A stretch of DNA of 64,000 bases from Serratia entomophila (GCF_021462285.1 NZ_CP082787.1:1488001-1552000); one strand, 5' to 3'. Shown: positions 43,747-54,096, counted from the stretch's first letter. The notes: a model not told the origin generated them from the sequence alone. Translations and numbers: made by a program.

Positions 43747-45948
43747 TCATTCAGGCTGGTGTTGCTCTGGCGCATACGACAGCTGCATCGCCTGCTGCGG
43801 CATGGCGATGCCGGCCTGATCGAACTGCATCTTCACCAGCCGGTCGAGAGCGTATTGCACCACCCACTGTTTCAGCGCCTGAGTGCGCACCGTAACCCGG
43901 GTGGTGAAGGAACGGTCGCCCAATGCCACGACGCCGTTAAACACCGGCTCGCCCACCAGGAAATGCTTCACCTGTTCATCCTGCTTCAGCGCCTCGACGG
44001 CCTGATGCAGCACCTCATTCACCCGGTCGATGTCTTCGTCGCGGCTGACGCTGTAGTTGGCGCGGTAAATGCCGAATTCGCGCGCATAGTTGGCCAACGT
44101 GGTGATCGAAGAAAAGGGAACGATGTGGTAAACGCCGTAGTCGTCGCGCAGGCCGATCGAGCGGATGGTCATGCGTTCGACGGTGCCGGTGATACCGCTG
44201 ACGGTGACGTATTCACCGGTGTTCATGCCGTTTTCAAACTGGATGAACACGCCGGTTATCACATCCTTCACCAGCGTTTGCGCGCCAAAGCTGATGGCCA
44301 GGCCGAGCGCGCCGGCGCCCGCCAGCAGCGGCGCAATGTTGAGCCCCACCTGTGACAGCACGATCATGATGGTGATGGTGCTGATCACGATGGCCAACAC
44401 GTTGCGAAACAGGGTCAACAAGGTGCGTTCGCGTGCGCTCGGGCGAATGCCGTTGCTCATCTCCAGCGCCAGCCGGTGTTCGATAATGCTGGCCAGCAGG
44501 GTCCAGCTGAATACCGCGATCAGCAGGATCAGCAGAATGTGCACCAGCCCGCCAATGATCTTTTCGCCGCTGTCGCTGCTTGCCCAGTGGTAGAGGTTGA
44601 TCAGATGCCAGGCGTCGCACAGGAACAGCGTCACCGCCAGCACCACCATCACCCGTAAGATTTTCAAACCGTTGGGGATGTAGGAATTGATGCGCCGCTC
44701 CAGCATCGGGTAGCGCAGGTTAACGTCGGCCGGCAGCGAGATGCGGCGGAAAATCCAGCGGGTGAGCATGCCGGAGAGCAGGGCGCCCACGCCGACCACC
44801 AGCAGGCTTTTCACCGTGGCGCTCATCATAAAGCGCAGGCTGTTGCCGATGTCGAACTGCGAAAGCACGAACAGCACCAGGAAATAGGCGATCGCCAACA
44901 GATGCCAGAGGTGCCCCAGGCCGCGCAGGATCACGCTGAAAAACGCCATCGAACGTTCCGCCAGCAGGTTGATTTGCTGCTGTATCGGCTTGCGGTTATG
45001 CAGTATCAGCCAGATGGCGTACAGCGTCAGCGCCAGCATCACCACCAGATTGACCGCGGCGGCGGCCGGATAGCTGATTTGCACCGCCACCACCGGCACC
45101 ACCACCATCAGGCCATAGCCGATCAGGCCGCTGAGCCAGGCCAGGCGCTTATTCCAGTAATGGGCGCCGGCGTCGCTGAAGGGGAAGGGGCGCAGGTAGT
45201 CAAAGTTGGGGGCGAAGATCAGCCGCAGCACCGCCTTGAAGAATTCAATCACCGCAAAGGCGCTGAGAAACAGCGTTTGCAGACGTTGGATGGTGGCGCT
45301 GTCGGCATGCACGTGGCGGGCGAACATATTGCCCGCCGCCAGCGCCAGCAGCAGCACCAGCAGATCGACGGCGAAGGCGCCGAGAATGGCGGCGGGGCGT
45401 TTATACCAGGGGCCGTGCTGCAACCTGGCGTTGTGCCCCCAACTGCCCATGCGTTTGTACAGCGGCGCTATCAGGCGACGGATCAGGTGGAACAGGGCGA
45501 AGGTCACCGCCACCGTCAACAGGAAATAGCCCAGTGCGCGCAAGAAGCTGGCCGGATGGAATTGGCGTTTGGGGCCGGAATCGATCAGCTTTTGCAGCGA
45601 ACTCAGCTTTTGGTTGAAACTGCCGATACCGTCCTGCGCCAGGTTGCTCAGGCTATCGCTCAGCGTGGTTGGCTGCTCTGCGGGCGGGGCCTGGGGCTGG
45701 GCGGGCGGCGTTTCGCCGGCGGCCTGTTTTAAATGGGCGATAAGTTCGGCGCGCGCCTTATCGTCCTGCAGGATATCCGCCAGCGCGGCGTAGGAAGCCT
45801 TCTGCTGCTCCGCCCGATCGGCGGGAGCGGGCGGCGCGCCTTGCGCCAGGGCCAACGGCGCCGCGCTGCTTAACATCAGCAACAGCAGCAAGGGAAACAG
45901 GCGTTCTCGCAGATGAGAACTGAATCGGGAGCATGCGTTTGGCGGCAT
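43747..45948 (-). CDS. ybiO: Moderate-conductance mechanosensitive channel YbiO
   Basis: 733 residues. A signal peptide and a periplasmic alpha-rich domain precede about ten membrane helices, and the C-terminal MscS pore and beta domain contains LAGAGALGLAISFGAQTLVKDVITGVFIQFEN, the glycine- and alanine-rich pore helix. The length is close to that of E. coli YbiO (741). The channel protects against osmotic downshock. AGAGGAAAA precedes the start. It lies upstream of rlmF (convergent) and downstream of glnQ on the same strand as in E. coli. Confidence 0.92.
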   Translation of the reverse strand: MPPNACSRFSSHLRERLFPLLLLLMLSSAAPLALAQGAPPAPADRAEQQKASYAALADILQDDKARAELIAHLKQAAGETPPAQPQAPPAEQPTTLSDSLSNLAQDGIGSFNQKLSSLQKLIDSGPKRQFHPASFLRALGYFLLTVAVTFALFHLIRRLIAPLYKRMGSWGHNARLQHGPWYKRPAAILGAFAVDLLVLLLALAAGNMFARHVHADSATIQRLQTLFLSAFAVIEFFKAVLRLIFAPNFDYLRPFPFSDAGAHYWNKRLAWLSGLIGYGLMVVVPVVAVQISYPAAAAVNLVVMLALTLYAIWLILHNRKPIQQQINLLAERSMAFFSVILRGLGHLWHLLAIAYFLVLFVLSQFDIGNSLRFMMSATVKSLLVVGVGALLSGMLTRWIFRRISLPADVNLRYPMLERRINSYIPNGLKILRVMVVLAVTLFLCDAWHLINLYHWASSDSGEKIIGGLVHILLILLIAVFSWTLLASIIEHRLALEMSNGIRPSARERTLLTLFRNVLAIVISTITIMIVLSQVGLNIAPLLAGAGALGLAISFGAQTLVKDVITGVFIQFENGMNTGEYVTVSGITGTVERMTIRSIGLRDDYGVYHIVPFSSITTLANYAREFGIYRANYSVSRDEDIDRVNEVLHQAVEALKQDEQVKHFLVGEPVFNGVVALGDRSFTTRVTVRTQALKQWVVQYALDRLVKMQFDQAGIAMPQQAMQLSYAPEQHQPE

Positions 45949-46053
45949 TTTTCCTCTCTTGGCGTTCTGTGATCGGCGGATTAAACATAAAGGTGATAAA
46001 AAACAATGAGTATAGTAGGGAGTGTAACGCGGCGGGGTGTGGTAACGCGTGCT

Positions 46054-46087
46054 AAAAGCGACGGCGGGCGCACTGGGCGCCCGCCGT
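46054..46087 (-). terminator. Terminator of glnQ
   Basis: On the minus strand an 11-bp stem (46077-46087 with 46061-46071, loop of five) is followed, five bases on, by TTTT. It starts 12 bases after the glnQ stop codon. Confidence 0.75.
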
Positions 46088-46099
46088 TGAGGGGAGGGT

Positions 46100-46822
46100 T
46101 CAGGAAACGTGCTGCAGGAATTCCTGCAGGCGCGGGCTTGGCGGGTGATTGATCAGGTCGTGCGGATTGCCGTCTTCGGCGATGCGCCCCTTGTCGATAA
46201 AGATCAATCGCGACGCCACTTTTTCGGCAAAGCCGACCTCATGGGTGACTATCACCATGGTCATGCCTTCTTCCGCCAGATCCTGCATTACCTTCAGCAC
46301 TTCGTGACGCAGTTCGGGATCGAGCGCCGAGGTGGGCTCGTCGAACAGCATCATTTTCGGCTTCACCGCCAACGCACGGGCGATAGCCACGCGCTGTTGC
46401 TGGCCGCCGGACAGCTCGGAAGGGTAATGATGCGCACGCTCGGCCAGGCCAACCTTGGCCAGCAGCTCGCGCGCCAGCTTTTCCGCGTCCGATTTTTTCG
46501 CACCGCGCACGCGGATCGGGCCGAAGGCGACGTTTTCCAGCGCGGTCAGGTGCGGGAACAGGTAGAACTGCTGGAACACCATGCCGGCTTCCTGGCGGAT
46601 CAGGCGATCGTCCACTTTCGGATCGTTGGCCTTCAGGCCGTCGACGATCAGATCACCGCTGGTTATCTCTTCCAGTTTGTTGATGCAGCGCAGCAGGGTG
46701 GATTTGCCGGAGCCGGAGGGCCCGATAATCACCACCACTTCACCTTTGGCGATATTCAGATCGATGTTGTGCAGCACCTGGGTTTGGCCAAAATGCTTGG
46801 AGACGTTTTTAAATTCAATCAC
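46100..46822 (-). CDS. glnQ: Glutamine ABC transporter ATP-binding protein GlnQ
   Basis: 240 residues, the same length as E. coli GlnQ. Walker [10 protein letters not shown] lies near residue 34, the signature [15 protein letters not shown] near 133 and Walker [15 protein letters not shown] near 153. The start codon is GTG (46822), overlapping the glnP stop in GTGA, so translation is coupled. It couples ATP hydrolysis to glutamine import at the inner membrane. Confidence 0.96.
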   Translation of the reverse strand: MIEFKNVSKHFGQTQVLHNIDLNIAKGEVVVIIGPSGSGKSTLLRCINKLEEITSGDLIVDGLKANDPKVDDRLIRQEAGMVFQQFYLFPHLTALENVAFGPIRVRGAKKSDAEKLARELLAKVGLAERAHHYPSELSGGQQQRVAIARALAVKPKMMLFDEPTSALDPELRHEVLKVMQDLAEEGMTMVIVTHEVGFAEKVASRLIFIDKGRIAEDGNPHDLINHPPSPRLQEFLQHVS

Positions 46823-47478
46823 AGGATTTTCATCCTTCTTTCCAGACGACGCAGAACGAAGCTCAGCACCAGAGTGATAATCAGGTAAATAACCGCTACG
46901 GCGCTCCAAATCTCCAGCGCGCGGAAGTTACCGGCAATAATTTCCTGGCCCTGACGGGTCAGTTCCGCCACGCCGATCACGATGAACAGCGAAGTGTCTT
47001 TGATGCTGATGATCCACTGGTTGCCCAGCGGCGGCAGCATGCGGCGCAGCGCCAGCGGCATAATGACGTAGCGGATGGTTTCGCGCCGCGACAGGCCGAG
47101 CGCCAGGCCGGCTTCGCGGAAGCCGTTGTGGATCGACAGCACCGCACCGCGGGTGATCTCGGCGATATAGGCGCCGGAGTTGATCATAATGGTGACCACC
47201 GCCGCGCTGAACGGGTCGATGCGCAGGTCGGTAAAGGCCATCGGCAGGGCGAAGTAGATAAACATCACCTGCACGACGATCGGCGTGCCGCGGATCACTT
47301 CGATAAACACCAGGGCGATGTGGTTGGCTAGCCAACCGCCGTAGGTGCGGGCAAAACCGGCGACAAGGCCGATGATCAGGCCGCCAATCAGACCGAGGAC
47401 CGAAATCCACAGGGTCATTTTGGCGCCTTCCAACAGAATGGGGATGGCGGGCCAGATGGCGCTCCAGTCGAACTGCAT
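46819..47478 (-). CDS. glnP: Glutamine ABC transporter permease GlnP
   Basis: 219 residues, five helices. It contains the EAA loop ([35 protein letters not shown]) and the family N-terminus [35 protein letters not shown] precedes the ATG. It is the membrane channel of the glutamine importer and overlaps glnQ. Confidence 0.96.
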   Translation of the reverse strand: MQFDWSAIWPAIPILLEGAKMTLWISVLGLIGGLIIGLVAGFARTYGGWLANHIALVFIEVIRGTPIVVQVMFIYFALPMAFTDLRIDPFSAAVVTIMINSGAYIAEITRGAVLSIHNGFREAGLALGLSRRETIRYVIMPLALRRMLPPLGNQWIISIKDTSLFIVIGVAELTRQGQEIIAGNFRALEIWSAVAVIYLIITLVLSFVLRRLERRMKIL

Positions 47479-47525
47479 GATATTTCTCCCGGCGATCCCA
47501 AAGGTGGGAATCAGATACGACAAAG

Positions 47526-47552
47526 CGCAGGGGGTTAAGCTACCCCCCTGTG
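47526..47552 (-). other. Intra-operon hairpin between glnH and glnP
   Basis: CAGGGGG (47528-47534) pairs with CCCCCTG (47544-47550). The U-run is poor, so it is probably a partial terminator or RNA stabiliser that keeps the binding protein in excess over the membrane parts. Confidence 0.55.
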
Positions 47553-47581
47553 CTTAAGTTAATAATTTAGCAACGTCTGAA

Positions 47582-48352
<771 letters not shown>

Positions 48353-48383
48353 TTACCCATTTTTTATATTGCAGTTGGTGCCA

Positions 48384-48399
48384 TGAAAAAATCGTGCCA
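48384..48399 (-). promoter_or_regulatory. Sigma-54 (RpoN) promoter of glnHPQ
   Basis: On the minus strand TGGCAC (48399-48394), five bases, then TTTCA (48388-48384) against the consensus TTGCA. The expected start of transcription is near 48373, about 48 bases before the glnH ATG. The one mismatch at the -12 element suggests weak intrinsic activity, in need of activator. Confidence 0.75.
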
Positions 48400-48471
48400 T
48401 GTTTTCAACTACTATAAAAACAAAGAGTTGTAGCCGGATGTTGTGCCTTGGCGGCGAATTATTATTTTTAT

Positions 48472-48499
48472 GCACCACCGTGAGGCACCAAAATGGTGC
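48472..48499. promoter_or_regulatory. Two overlapping NtrC-binding sites upstream of glnH
   Basis: The perfect dyad GCACC-N5-GGTGC lies at 48485-48499. A half-matching second site, GCACC-N5-GAGGC, starts at 48472. Centres fall at about -119 and -106 from the predicted start, 13 bp apart, much as reported for E. coli glnHp2. Confidence 0.8.
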
Positions 48500-48672
48500 G
48501 TCGGATTTGTCTTGGTGCACCGGGCTATCATTAACCAAATAATGGCTGTGAAACAACCGATAGTTAACGTTTTTGCTTCAATATTGATAACTAACTCTAA
48601 CTTTCCTGACGCAATGATGTTGCATCTGGTGCAAGAGTGTTCGCCAGGCGGGATACCGCTGGGCCAAAAGCC

Positions 48673-48939
48673 TTAGCGCAGCTGGCTGTCTTTGCTGCCG
48701 CGGCGGTTGTACAAACTGCCGGCGGATTGTTTTTTATCCAGCGCGTTCTGGCAGGCCAGGCAAAAACGCACGCCTTTCAGCGCCTGGCGCCGCGCCAACG
48801 GGATTTCTTCCCCGCATTCCTGACAAAAATGTTCACTCTCGCCGTGCCCCAGTGCGCTGCGCGCGCGCTGTACCGCGTCGTCGACGGTGGAGTCGATTTG
48901 ATCCTGTACGGCGCCGTCGGCCGCCCATCCGCTTGCCAT
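48673..48939 (-). CDS. ybiI: DksA/TraR-type C4 zinc-finger protein YbiI
   Basis: 88 residues. FCQECGEEIPLARRQALKGVRFCLACQ supplies the four-cysteine zinc finger of the DksA/TraR family, preceded by a short helical hairpin (DSTVDDAVQRARSALGHGESEH). The coiled-coil tip used by DksA to inhibit RNA polymerase is absent or short, so direct action is unsure. AAGGAGGTCACC precedes the ATG. Same length as E. coli YbiI. Confidence 0.88.
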   Translation of the reverse strand: MASGWAADGAVQDQIDSTVDDAVQRARSALGHGESEHFCQECGEEIPLARRQALKGVRFCLACQNALDKKQSAGSLYNRRGSKDSQLR

Positions 48940-49012
48940 GGTGACCTCCTTGCAAGATTGGTTCTCTGCTTAATATGGAACGTTTTTTAGACAATGCAAC
49001 CGTGAAGCAAAA

Positions 49013-49044
49013 GAAAACAGGCTGGGGGAAAGCCCGCAGCCTGT
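49013..49044 (-). terminator. Terminator of dps
   Basis: ACAGGCTG (49017-49024) pairs with CAGCCTGT (49037-49044), with inner GGG/CCC pairing; TTTTC follows on the minus strand. It lies 45 bases after the dps stop. Confidence 0.8.
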
Positions 49045-49088
49045 CGTATCGCCCTTAAACGCGGGCGGCGGTGATGCGCCAAATGGCG

Positions 49089-49592
49089 TTATTCGATATT
49101 GGATTCAATAAACCACAGGAACTTGTCCAGATCGCGCGATGCGGCGGTAAACATGTCGGCGGTGTCTTCATCTTCCACTTCGGTAATCGCCTTGCGAATG
49201 TCGTTCGCCACTGCGCCGTAGCGGTCTGCCAGCGCTTTCAGGTGCTCTTGTACGCTGTGGATGTTGGTTGGGTAGCTTTTCAGCGGGGTTTTGTCGTTAA
49301 CCACCTGCACCGTGCCCAGCGCCACGCCACCCAGCTGCACCACGCGCTCAGCGAAGGTGTCCTGGTGATCGATAATGGCGGTGCGGAAGCCGTCCAGCAT
49401 TTCATGGACCGCGATAAAGTTGGCGCCGCGCATGTTCCAGTGCGCCTGTTTGGTGATCAACGAAAGATCGATGAACTGCACCACCTGATGGTTCAGCGCC
49501 TTGATGGCGGCCAGTTTGGTTTTTTCGTCCAGATCATTGCGGGTGTAAAGCAGGTCAGAAGATTTCGTTTTCACCAGTTTAGCGGTACTCAT
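49089..49592 (-). CDS. dps: DNA starvation/stationary phase protection protein Dps
   Basis: 167 residues, same as E. coli. Ferritin-like dodecamer that binds DNA and oxidises iron. [41 protein letters not shown] carries the conserved His, Asp and Glu of the inter-subunit ferroxidase centre. The lysine-containing N-terminus ([12 protein letters not shown]) is the DNA-binding tail. AGAGGA precedes the start. Expected to be induced in stationary phase and by peroxide. Confidence 0.96.
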   Translation of the reverse strand: MSTAKLVKTKSSDLLYTRNDLDEKTKLAAIKALNHQVVQFIDLSLITKQAHWNMRGANFIAVHEMLDGFRTAIIDHQDTFAERVVQLGGVALGTVQVVNDKTPLKSYPTNIHSVQEHLKALADRYGAVANDIRKAITEVEDEDTADMFTAASRDLDKFLWFIESNIE

Positions 49593-49975
49593 ATCAGATA
49601 TCCTCTCGATTAGTCGTTGTCCTATTTTGTTACCGAAGTAATTATAGCAGGCAGAGTTATTTTTGCAGGGCGAAAATGGCTATCGGATAAATAGGTTCTG
49701 TCTAACTTGGCAAGCCAGCATAAAAACCAGGTGAAATTGTTTTTATTTGTAATTAAATGAATTTAAATGAAATTTAATTTTTGTTTTTATTCGATATTTT
49801 CCCTTTCATAATAAATTTTTCCGGCCAGTCGCCTATTTTCGTCCCGATGTCTATGTGGGTAAATAATAAGATGGCAGTTTGTTTACAGGCTGTTAATTGG
49901 TCGGGGATTCATATTGATAGCACCCGCCGCGGCGGCTAAAATCTTCTGGATCTGCATTCACCCGGTCTCTATTCG
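49593..49975. other. Intergenic region upstream of dps
   Basis: About 380 bases, AT-rich from 49730 to 49870, with no credible gene. It holds the dps promoter near its left end. Poly-A/T tracts in the centre could bind IHF or H-NS and would suit dps control. No RNA gene is recognisable. Confidence 0.6.
49641..49649 (-). promoter_or_regulatory. Probable dps promoter -10 element
   Basis: TGCTATAAT on the minus strand is an extended -10 with no recognisable -35 at 17 bases, as expected for RpoS- or OxyR-assisted promoters. It lies about 50 bases from the dps ATG. Confidence 0.55.
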
Positions 49976-50503
49976 ATGAAAATTAATGTGGTTGGAACCA
50001 GCGGCAGCGGTAAAAGCACGCTGGCCCGCAAGCTGGCGGAAAAGTTGGCCGTGCCTTATCTCGAGATGGACAGGCTGTACTGGCGGCCTGGCTGGCAGGG
50101 CACGCCCGACGAGGCTTTTTTGCAGCGGGTTGCCGAAGCGTTGGCTGGCGCAGGGGAAGGATGGGTGCTTGACGGCAACTATACCCGCACCCGGGCGATA
50201 AAGTGGCGTGAGATCGATTGGGTGGTTTGGGTCGATTACAGTTTTGGCCGTACGCTGTTTCAGGCGGTGCGTCGTGCGTTTTGGCGGGCGGCGACGCGCG
50301 CAGAGCTGTGGCCAGGCACCGGCAACCGGGAAAGTTTTCGCCGCTCGTTCTTCAGCCGCGACTCCATCATTCTGTGGACCTTCAGGACCTACCGCCAGAA
50401 CCGGGTAAAGTATCTGGCGGAGATGGCCCAGGCCGATGGCAACATCCGCTTCATCCGCCTGCGTTCCCCCCGGCAGGCCGCCGCCTTTCTGCAGGATCTT
50501 TAA
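49976..50503 (+). CDS. P-loop NTPase, adenylate kinase-like (topology modulation protein family)
   Basis: 175 residues. The N-terminus has Walker [23 protein letters not shown], then EMDRLYWRPGW, with WVLDGNYTRTRAIKW and DWVVWVDYSFGRTL as family-typical segments. This group resembles adenylate/shikimate-type kinases but no member's substrate is known to me. It stands alone, convergent with the YhcH gene. Confidence 0.82.
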   Translation: MKINVVGTSGSGKSTLARKLAEKLAVPYLEMDRLYWRPGWQGTPDEAFLQRVAEALAGAGEGWVLDGNYTRTRAIKWREIDWVVWVDYSFGRTLFQAVRRAFWRAATRAELWPGTGNRESFRRSFFSRDSIILWTFRTYRQNRVKYLAEMAQADGNIRFIRLRSPRQAAAFLQDL

Positions 50504-50510
50504 GCCGGCT

Positions 50511-50978
50511 TTACACCAGCAGCCGGTGGTGGATTTTGATCACCGCTTTCTTGATTTGCTGCGGGCGCCGCCAGTGGCAGCCGCATTTATAGGGTTCCAT
50601 CTGGGATACAATGACGAACATGCCGTGTGTCAGATGCAACGATTGTGGCAGGCGGCCATTGCCGAGCAACTGAACATCGTTGCGTTCGTCGTAAGCGCAT
50701 TCGCTGCGCCACTCTCCCGGCAGCCCGTAATCGAAACGTTCTTCGCCGCTGATCAGCAGGTGGAGGGTGGCATACTCCTGATGCAGTACGGCGCGCTTTT
50801 CCTCCTCCGCGCCGGTCATCAGGGTCATGACATCCATAAAAATGCGGTCCCCGTCGATGGCATGCCGGCCCGGCGCCAATTCGGCCAGATCCTGTTGACG
50901 CAGCGTCGTGAGGGTTTCGGCCAGCGCCGGCGAGAGCCCGCGGCCATAGCGGGGGTTGAAGAGGCTGTTGTGAATCAC
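50511..50978 (-). CDS. YhcH/YjgK/YiaL (EbgC-like) family protein
   Basis: 155 residues, cupin-like. Landmarks are APGRHAIDGDRIFMDVMTLMTGAEEEKRAVLHQEYATLHLLISGEERFDYG and FVIVSQMEPYKCG. Members bind metal and are linked to sugar or sialic acid metabolism (YhcH as anomerase, EbgC in beta-galactosidase). GTG at 50978 follows GGAG by eight bases. Not part of a sugar operon here, so the role is open. Confidence 0.82.
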   Translation of the reverse strand: MIHNSLFNPRYGRGLSPALAETLTTLRQQDLAELAPGRHAIDGDRIFMDVMTLMTGAEEEKRAVLHQEYATLHLLISGEERFDYGLPGEWRSECAYDERNDVQLLGNGRLPQSLHLTHGMFVIVSQMEPYKCGCHWRRPQQIKKAVIKIHHRLLV

Positions 50979-51110
50979 CGTTATTCTCCATGTGAGCGAA
51001 AGTCCAAAGAGCCCGTCAGGCAGGCTACGGGAGAATTATGCCGGTTTATCGCGGTAAAAACAGTTAACCCGCCTGCATTCCGTTGCGGATAACGCCGGCG
51101 GGCGAAAAGG

Positions 51111-51998
51111 TCAGGAGAGGTTCTCGAGCTGCGGTTTGGGCTTGATGGTGAAGGTGGAACCCATAGAGGCGGCGATAATCGCCGCCAGCGCCAGCCACTG
51201 GGTCCCGCTCAGGTGTTCGTTGAGGAACAGCATGCCGGAAAGGGCCGCCATCGCCGGCTCCAGGCTCATCAGCGTACCGAAGGTGCGGGCGGGGATTTTC
51301 GGCAACGCAATGATTTCAAGCGAGTAGGGCAGTGCGGTAGAGAGAATGGCCACCGCCAGGGCGACGGGCAAAATATCGATATTCAGTAGCGCGCTGCCGG
51401 TTTGCCAGGCGCCGATTGGGCAAAACACCAGGGCGGCGATCAGCGAACCGACGGCAACCGTGCCAGGGCCGTGATCGCCGCCGGCTCTTTGGCCAAAGAT
51501 GATATAGACCGCCCAAAAGGCCCCGGCGCCCAGCGCACAGGCCGCGCCAAAGGGATCTATGCTGCCCATGTCATGCCCCAGCGGCAGCAGGAACCACAGG
51601 CCGGTAATCGCCAGCGCCACCCATAAGAAGTCGATCGGCCTGCGCGATGAGAACATGGCCACCGCCAGCGGGCCGGTAAACTCGAGTGCCACCGCGATGC
51701 CGAGCGGGACGGTGCGCAGCGAAAGATAAAACAGGTAGTTCATCGAGCCCAGCGCCAGGCCGTAAACCAGCAGCGGCAAACGGCTGCCTGCGGCGAAACG
51801 CATGCGCCACGGTCGAAAAATAATAAACAGGATCAGCGTGCCGATGCCCAGGCGCAGGGTGGTGATGCCTTCGGCGCCGACCAGCGGAAACAGGCTTTTA
51901 GCCAGCGATGCGCCCCCCTGGATGGACACCATGGCAATGATTAACAAGCAGATGGGCAACAGCGTGGATGACGCTTTGCCGGTTGCAGATGAAGACAT
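51111..51998 (-). CDS. rhtA: Threonine/homoserine exporter RhtA
   Basis: 295 residues, the same length as E. coli. EamA/DMT exporter with ten helices. PICLLIIAMVSIQGGASLAKSLFPLVGAEGITTLRLGIGTLIL and EFTGPLAVAMFSSRRPIDFL identify it. Exports threonine and homoserine. The ATG at 51998 is chosen; an ATG at 52028 is possible. It is divergent from ompX, as in E. coli. Confidence 0.92.
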   Translation of the reverse strand: MSSSATGKASSTLLPICLLIIAMVSIQGGASLAKSLFPLVGAEGITTLRLGIGTLILFIIFRPWRMRFAAGSRLPLLVYGLALGSMNYLFYLSLRTVPLGIAVALEFTGPLAVAMFSSRRPIDFLWVALAITGLWFLLPLGHDMGSIDPFGAACALGAGAFWAVYIIFGQRAGGDHGPGTVAVGSLIAALVFCPIGAWQTGSALLNIDILPVALAVAILSTALPYSLEIIALPKIPARTFGTLMSLEPAMAALSGMLFLNEHLSGTQWLALAAIIAASMGSTFTIKPKPQLENLS

Positions 51999-52397
51999 CC
52001 TGATGAGCCTTTTATGCATCGCCCCCAAACCCTGGGAAAACGATCGAAATACGGATGTGGGCAGTGTAAATGAAATGACGAAAATCTGTCTGGGAAAAGC
52101 GTGCGAAGCGGTGAAATCCGCCGTGGTTTGGCGCGCAGCCAGCGAAAATGGTTAAAAAGTGCGCATTTATTTAAGAATTGTCTGGATATTAAATTGGTGA
52201 TTTTTGTCACAGAAAGACGTAAAATACGGCCGAAAATAGAGCGAAAAGAAGCAGATACGCTGTGCTTGAAATCTTCTGTTACACGATATAAAGCATTAGA
52301 CACTCAATTCAAGGCAGAGTTTCACGCCAATTTTTGTTATATTTTCAAAGCATGAACAAATGGATGTACTTAATAATAAAACGCGTTTGAGGTGGTT
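51999..52397. other. Intergenic region between rhtA and ompX
   Basis: About 400 bases, AT-rich near ompX, with no credible gene. It must hold the two divergent promoters and the ompX leader. The leader ends in a GAGGTGG ribosome-binding site; in E. coli the ompX ribosome-binding region is targeted by small RNAs such as CyaR. No strong RNA-gene signal was seen. Confidence 0.55.
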
Positions 52398-52916
52398 ATG
52401 AAAAAAATTGCATGTCTTTCCGCAGTAGCAGCTTGCGTATTAGCAGTTAGCGCAGGTACCGCATTCGCTGGTCAGAGCACCGTATCCGCTGGCTATGCGC
52501 AGGGTGATCTCCAAGGCGTTGCTAACAAAGCCAACGGTTTCAACCTGAAATATCGTTACGAGTTCGACAACAACCCACTGGGCGTGATCGGTTCCTTCAC
52601 CCACGTGGAAAAGAACCGTGCTCAAGATGGTTTCTACAAAAAGTCTCAGTATGACTCCATCACCGCAGGTCCAGCTTACCGTTTCAACGACTGGGCTAGC
52701 ATCTACGGTGTAGTTGGTGTTGGCTACGGCAAAAACATCGACAACGCACAGGCTGGCGGCATCAAAGGCGGCAACAGCGACTACGGCTTCACCTACGGTG
52801 CAGGCCTGCAGTTCAACCCAATCCAGGACGTTGCTCTGGATGTTGGTTACGAGCAGAGCCGTATCCGCAGCGTTGACGTTGGCATCTGGAGCGTTGGCGT
52901 AGGCTACCGTTTCTAA
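52398..52916 (+). CDS. ompX: Outer membrane protein OmpX
   Basis: 172 residues. The signal peptide MKKIACLSAVAACVLAVSAGTAFA is followed by an eight-strand barrel (GQSTVSAGYAQGDLQG... FNLKYRYEFDNNPLGVIGSFTHVEK). The last residue is Phe of GVGYRF, needed for assembly by Bam. Codon choice here differs from neighbours (many AAC, GGT, CGT), as expected of a highly expressed gene. Role in adhesion and resistance to complement is known of the family. Confidence 0.95.
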   Translation: MKKIACLSAVAACVLAVSAGTAFAGQSTVSAGYAQGDLQGVANKANGFNLKYRYEFDNNPLGVIGSFTHVEKNRAQDGFYKKSQYDSITAGPAYRFNDWASIYGVVGVGYGKNIDNAQAGGIKGGNSDYGFTYGAGLQFNPIQDVALDVGYEQSRIRSVDVGIWSVGVGYRF

Positions 52917-52972
52917 GTCTTCCCCACGCCCGAGGGCGTGAGCGTGCGGCGCTATTTCCGCACCAGATAAAA

Positions 52973-52998
52973 ATCCGCCTTCGGGCGGATTTTTTTTT
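52973..52998 (+). terminator. Terminator of ompX
   Basis: ATCCGCC and GGCGGAT flank a TTCG tetraloop, followed by eight T. It lies 57 bases after the stop codon. Confidence 0.95.
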
Positions 52999-53019
52999 GC
53001 CCGTTGGTTGGCCGGTGGG

Positions 53020-54003
53020 TTATTTGCCCAGTTTACTCGCCGGCTGCGTTGAAAACCGCGCGCTGCGGGCGTCGCGTTCGTAGCCCTGTGGCTCGGTAAG
53101 GATGGCGTACAGATCCGGGCGGCGCCCAAGGATCCAGCGGCGGCCGGTGCTGAGCGGGATCAATGACAAATCGAGTTCGGCGGTTACCATGCGATCCGCC
53201 GCCGCGCAGGTTTCCGCCAGCACGCGGCCATAAGGATCGAGGATCATCGCGTTGCCGGTGCGCACCTCGTCGTCATCGCGGCCTACGCCGTTGCTGAACA
53301 GCACGAACAGGCCATTGTCATGCGCGCGAGCAGGCAGCCAGCGCATCAGCCAGCCGCGGCCGTGTTCGCCACGAAACGCCGCTTCTATCGCCTGCGGGTT
53401 TTCTGCGCGTTGTTGCCATAGCGCCAGCGGGATGGGCTTCATGCCGTGCGGGCTGCGCGAATGAGTCCCGCCGGTTTGATGTGGCGCCAGCAGCACCTCG
53501 GCGCCCAGCAGCGCGGTGGCGCGCACGTTCTCCACCAGGTTGTTGTCCCAGCAAATCAACACCCCGACCCGTACCCCCCATGGCGTATCAAATACCGTAA
53601 AGCCGTCGCCGCTGGCGATCTCCGGGTGCTCAAAGGCGTGCAGCTTGCGGTGCACGTGCAGCTTGCCGTCGGGCAGGCAGACGGCGTAGGCGTTGTAACA
53701 GCGGCCGTCATCGCCAAGTTCGATCAGACCCACGCCGATCGCCATATTATAGCGTTCCGCCAGCGGGCGGATACGCGCCAGGGAGGGGCTGGTGGCAATG
53801 GGTTCCGCCAGCGCCCGCACTTCTGCGGCGGCAAGGTGGCGCACGTGCCAGTAGCCGGTGATGCACATTTCCGGGAAAGCCAGCAGCTGGATCCGCTCGG
53901 CGGCGGCCTGAGCGATAAAATCCTCCATCGTCGTCAGGTTGTAGTTCTTGTCGTTGGCGCGGTGCTGAAATTGCACCGTCGCGGCGCGCAGGGAAGCATT
54001 CAT
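53020..54003 (-). CDS. Nitrilase-superfamily carbon-nitrogen hydrolase
   Basis: 327 residues. The catalytic Glu lies in LLAFPEMCITGYW (residue 45), Lys in VHRKLHAFEHPEI and Cys in GVLICWDNNLVENVRA; CWDN rather than CYD is a feature of a subset of amidases and nitrilases. GAAGGTAATG precedes the ATG at 54003. It is divergent from a LysR gene, presumably its regulator. An amide or nitrile substrate is likely but unidentified. Confidence 0.85.
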   Translation of the reverse strand: MNASLRAATVQFQHRANDKNYNLTTMEDFIAQAAAERIQLLAFPEMCITGYWHVRHLAAAEVRALAEPIATSPSLARIRPLAERYNMAIGVGLIELGDDGRCYNAYAVCLPDGKLHVHRKLHAFEHPEIASGDGFTVFDTPWGVRVGVLICWDNNLVENVRATALLGAEVLLAPHQTGGTHSRSPHGMKPIPLALWQQRAENPQAIEAAFRGEHGRGWLMRWLPARAHDNGLFVLFSNGVGRDDDEVRTGNAMILDPYGRVLAETCAAADRMVTAELDLSLIPLSTGRRWILGRRPDLYAILTEPQGYERDARSARFSTQPASKLGK

Positions 54004-54096
54004 AACATTACCTTCAGTAGTGAGCCTGCATTGATTACAGCAGGCCATTTGATTACTGTATAATCAATTAAATTCCCCTTTTGATAACCTTCTGGA

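Noticed and set aside
49850..49940. 30-residue frame starting MSMWVNNK
   Set aside because: Too short, no ribosome-binding site and no recognisable feature.
51069..51103. CCCGCC...GGCGGG arms after rhtA as a terminator
   Set aside because: The loop exceeds 20 bases and the distance to the T-run is large; not convincing.
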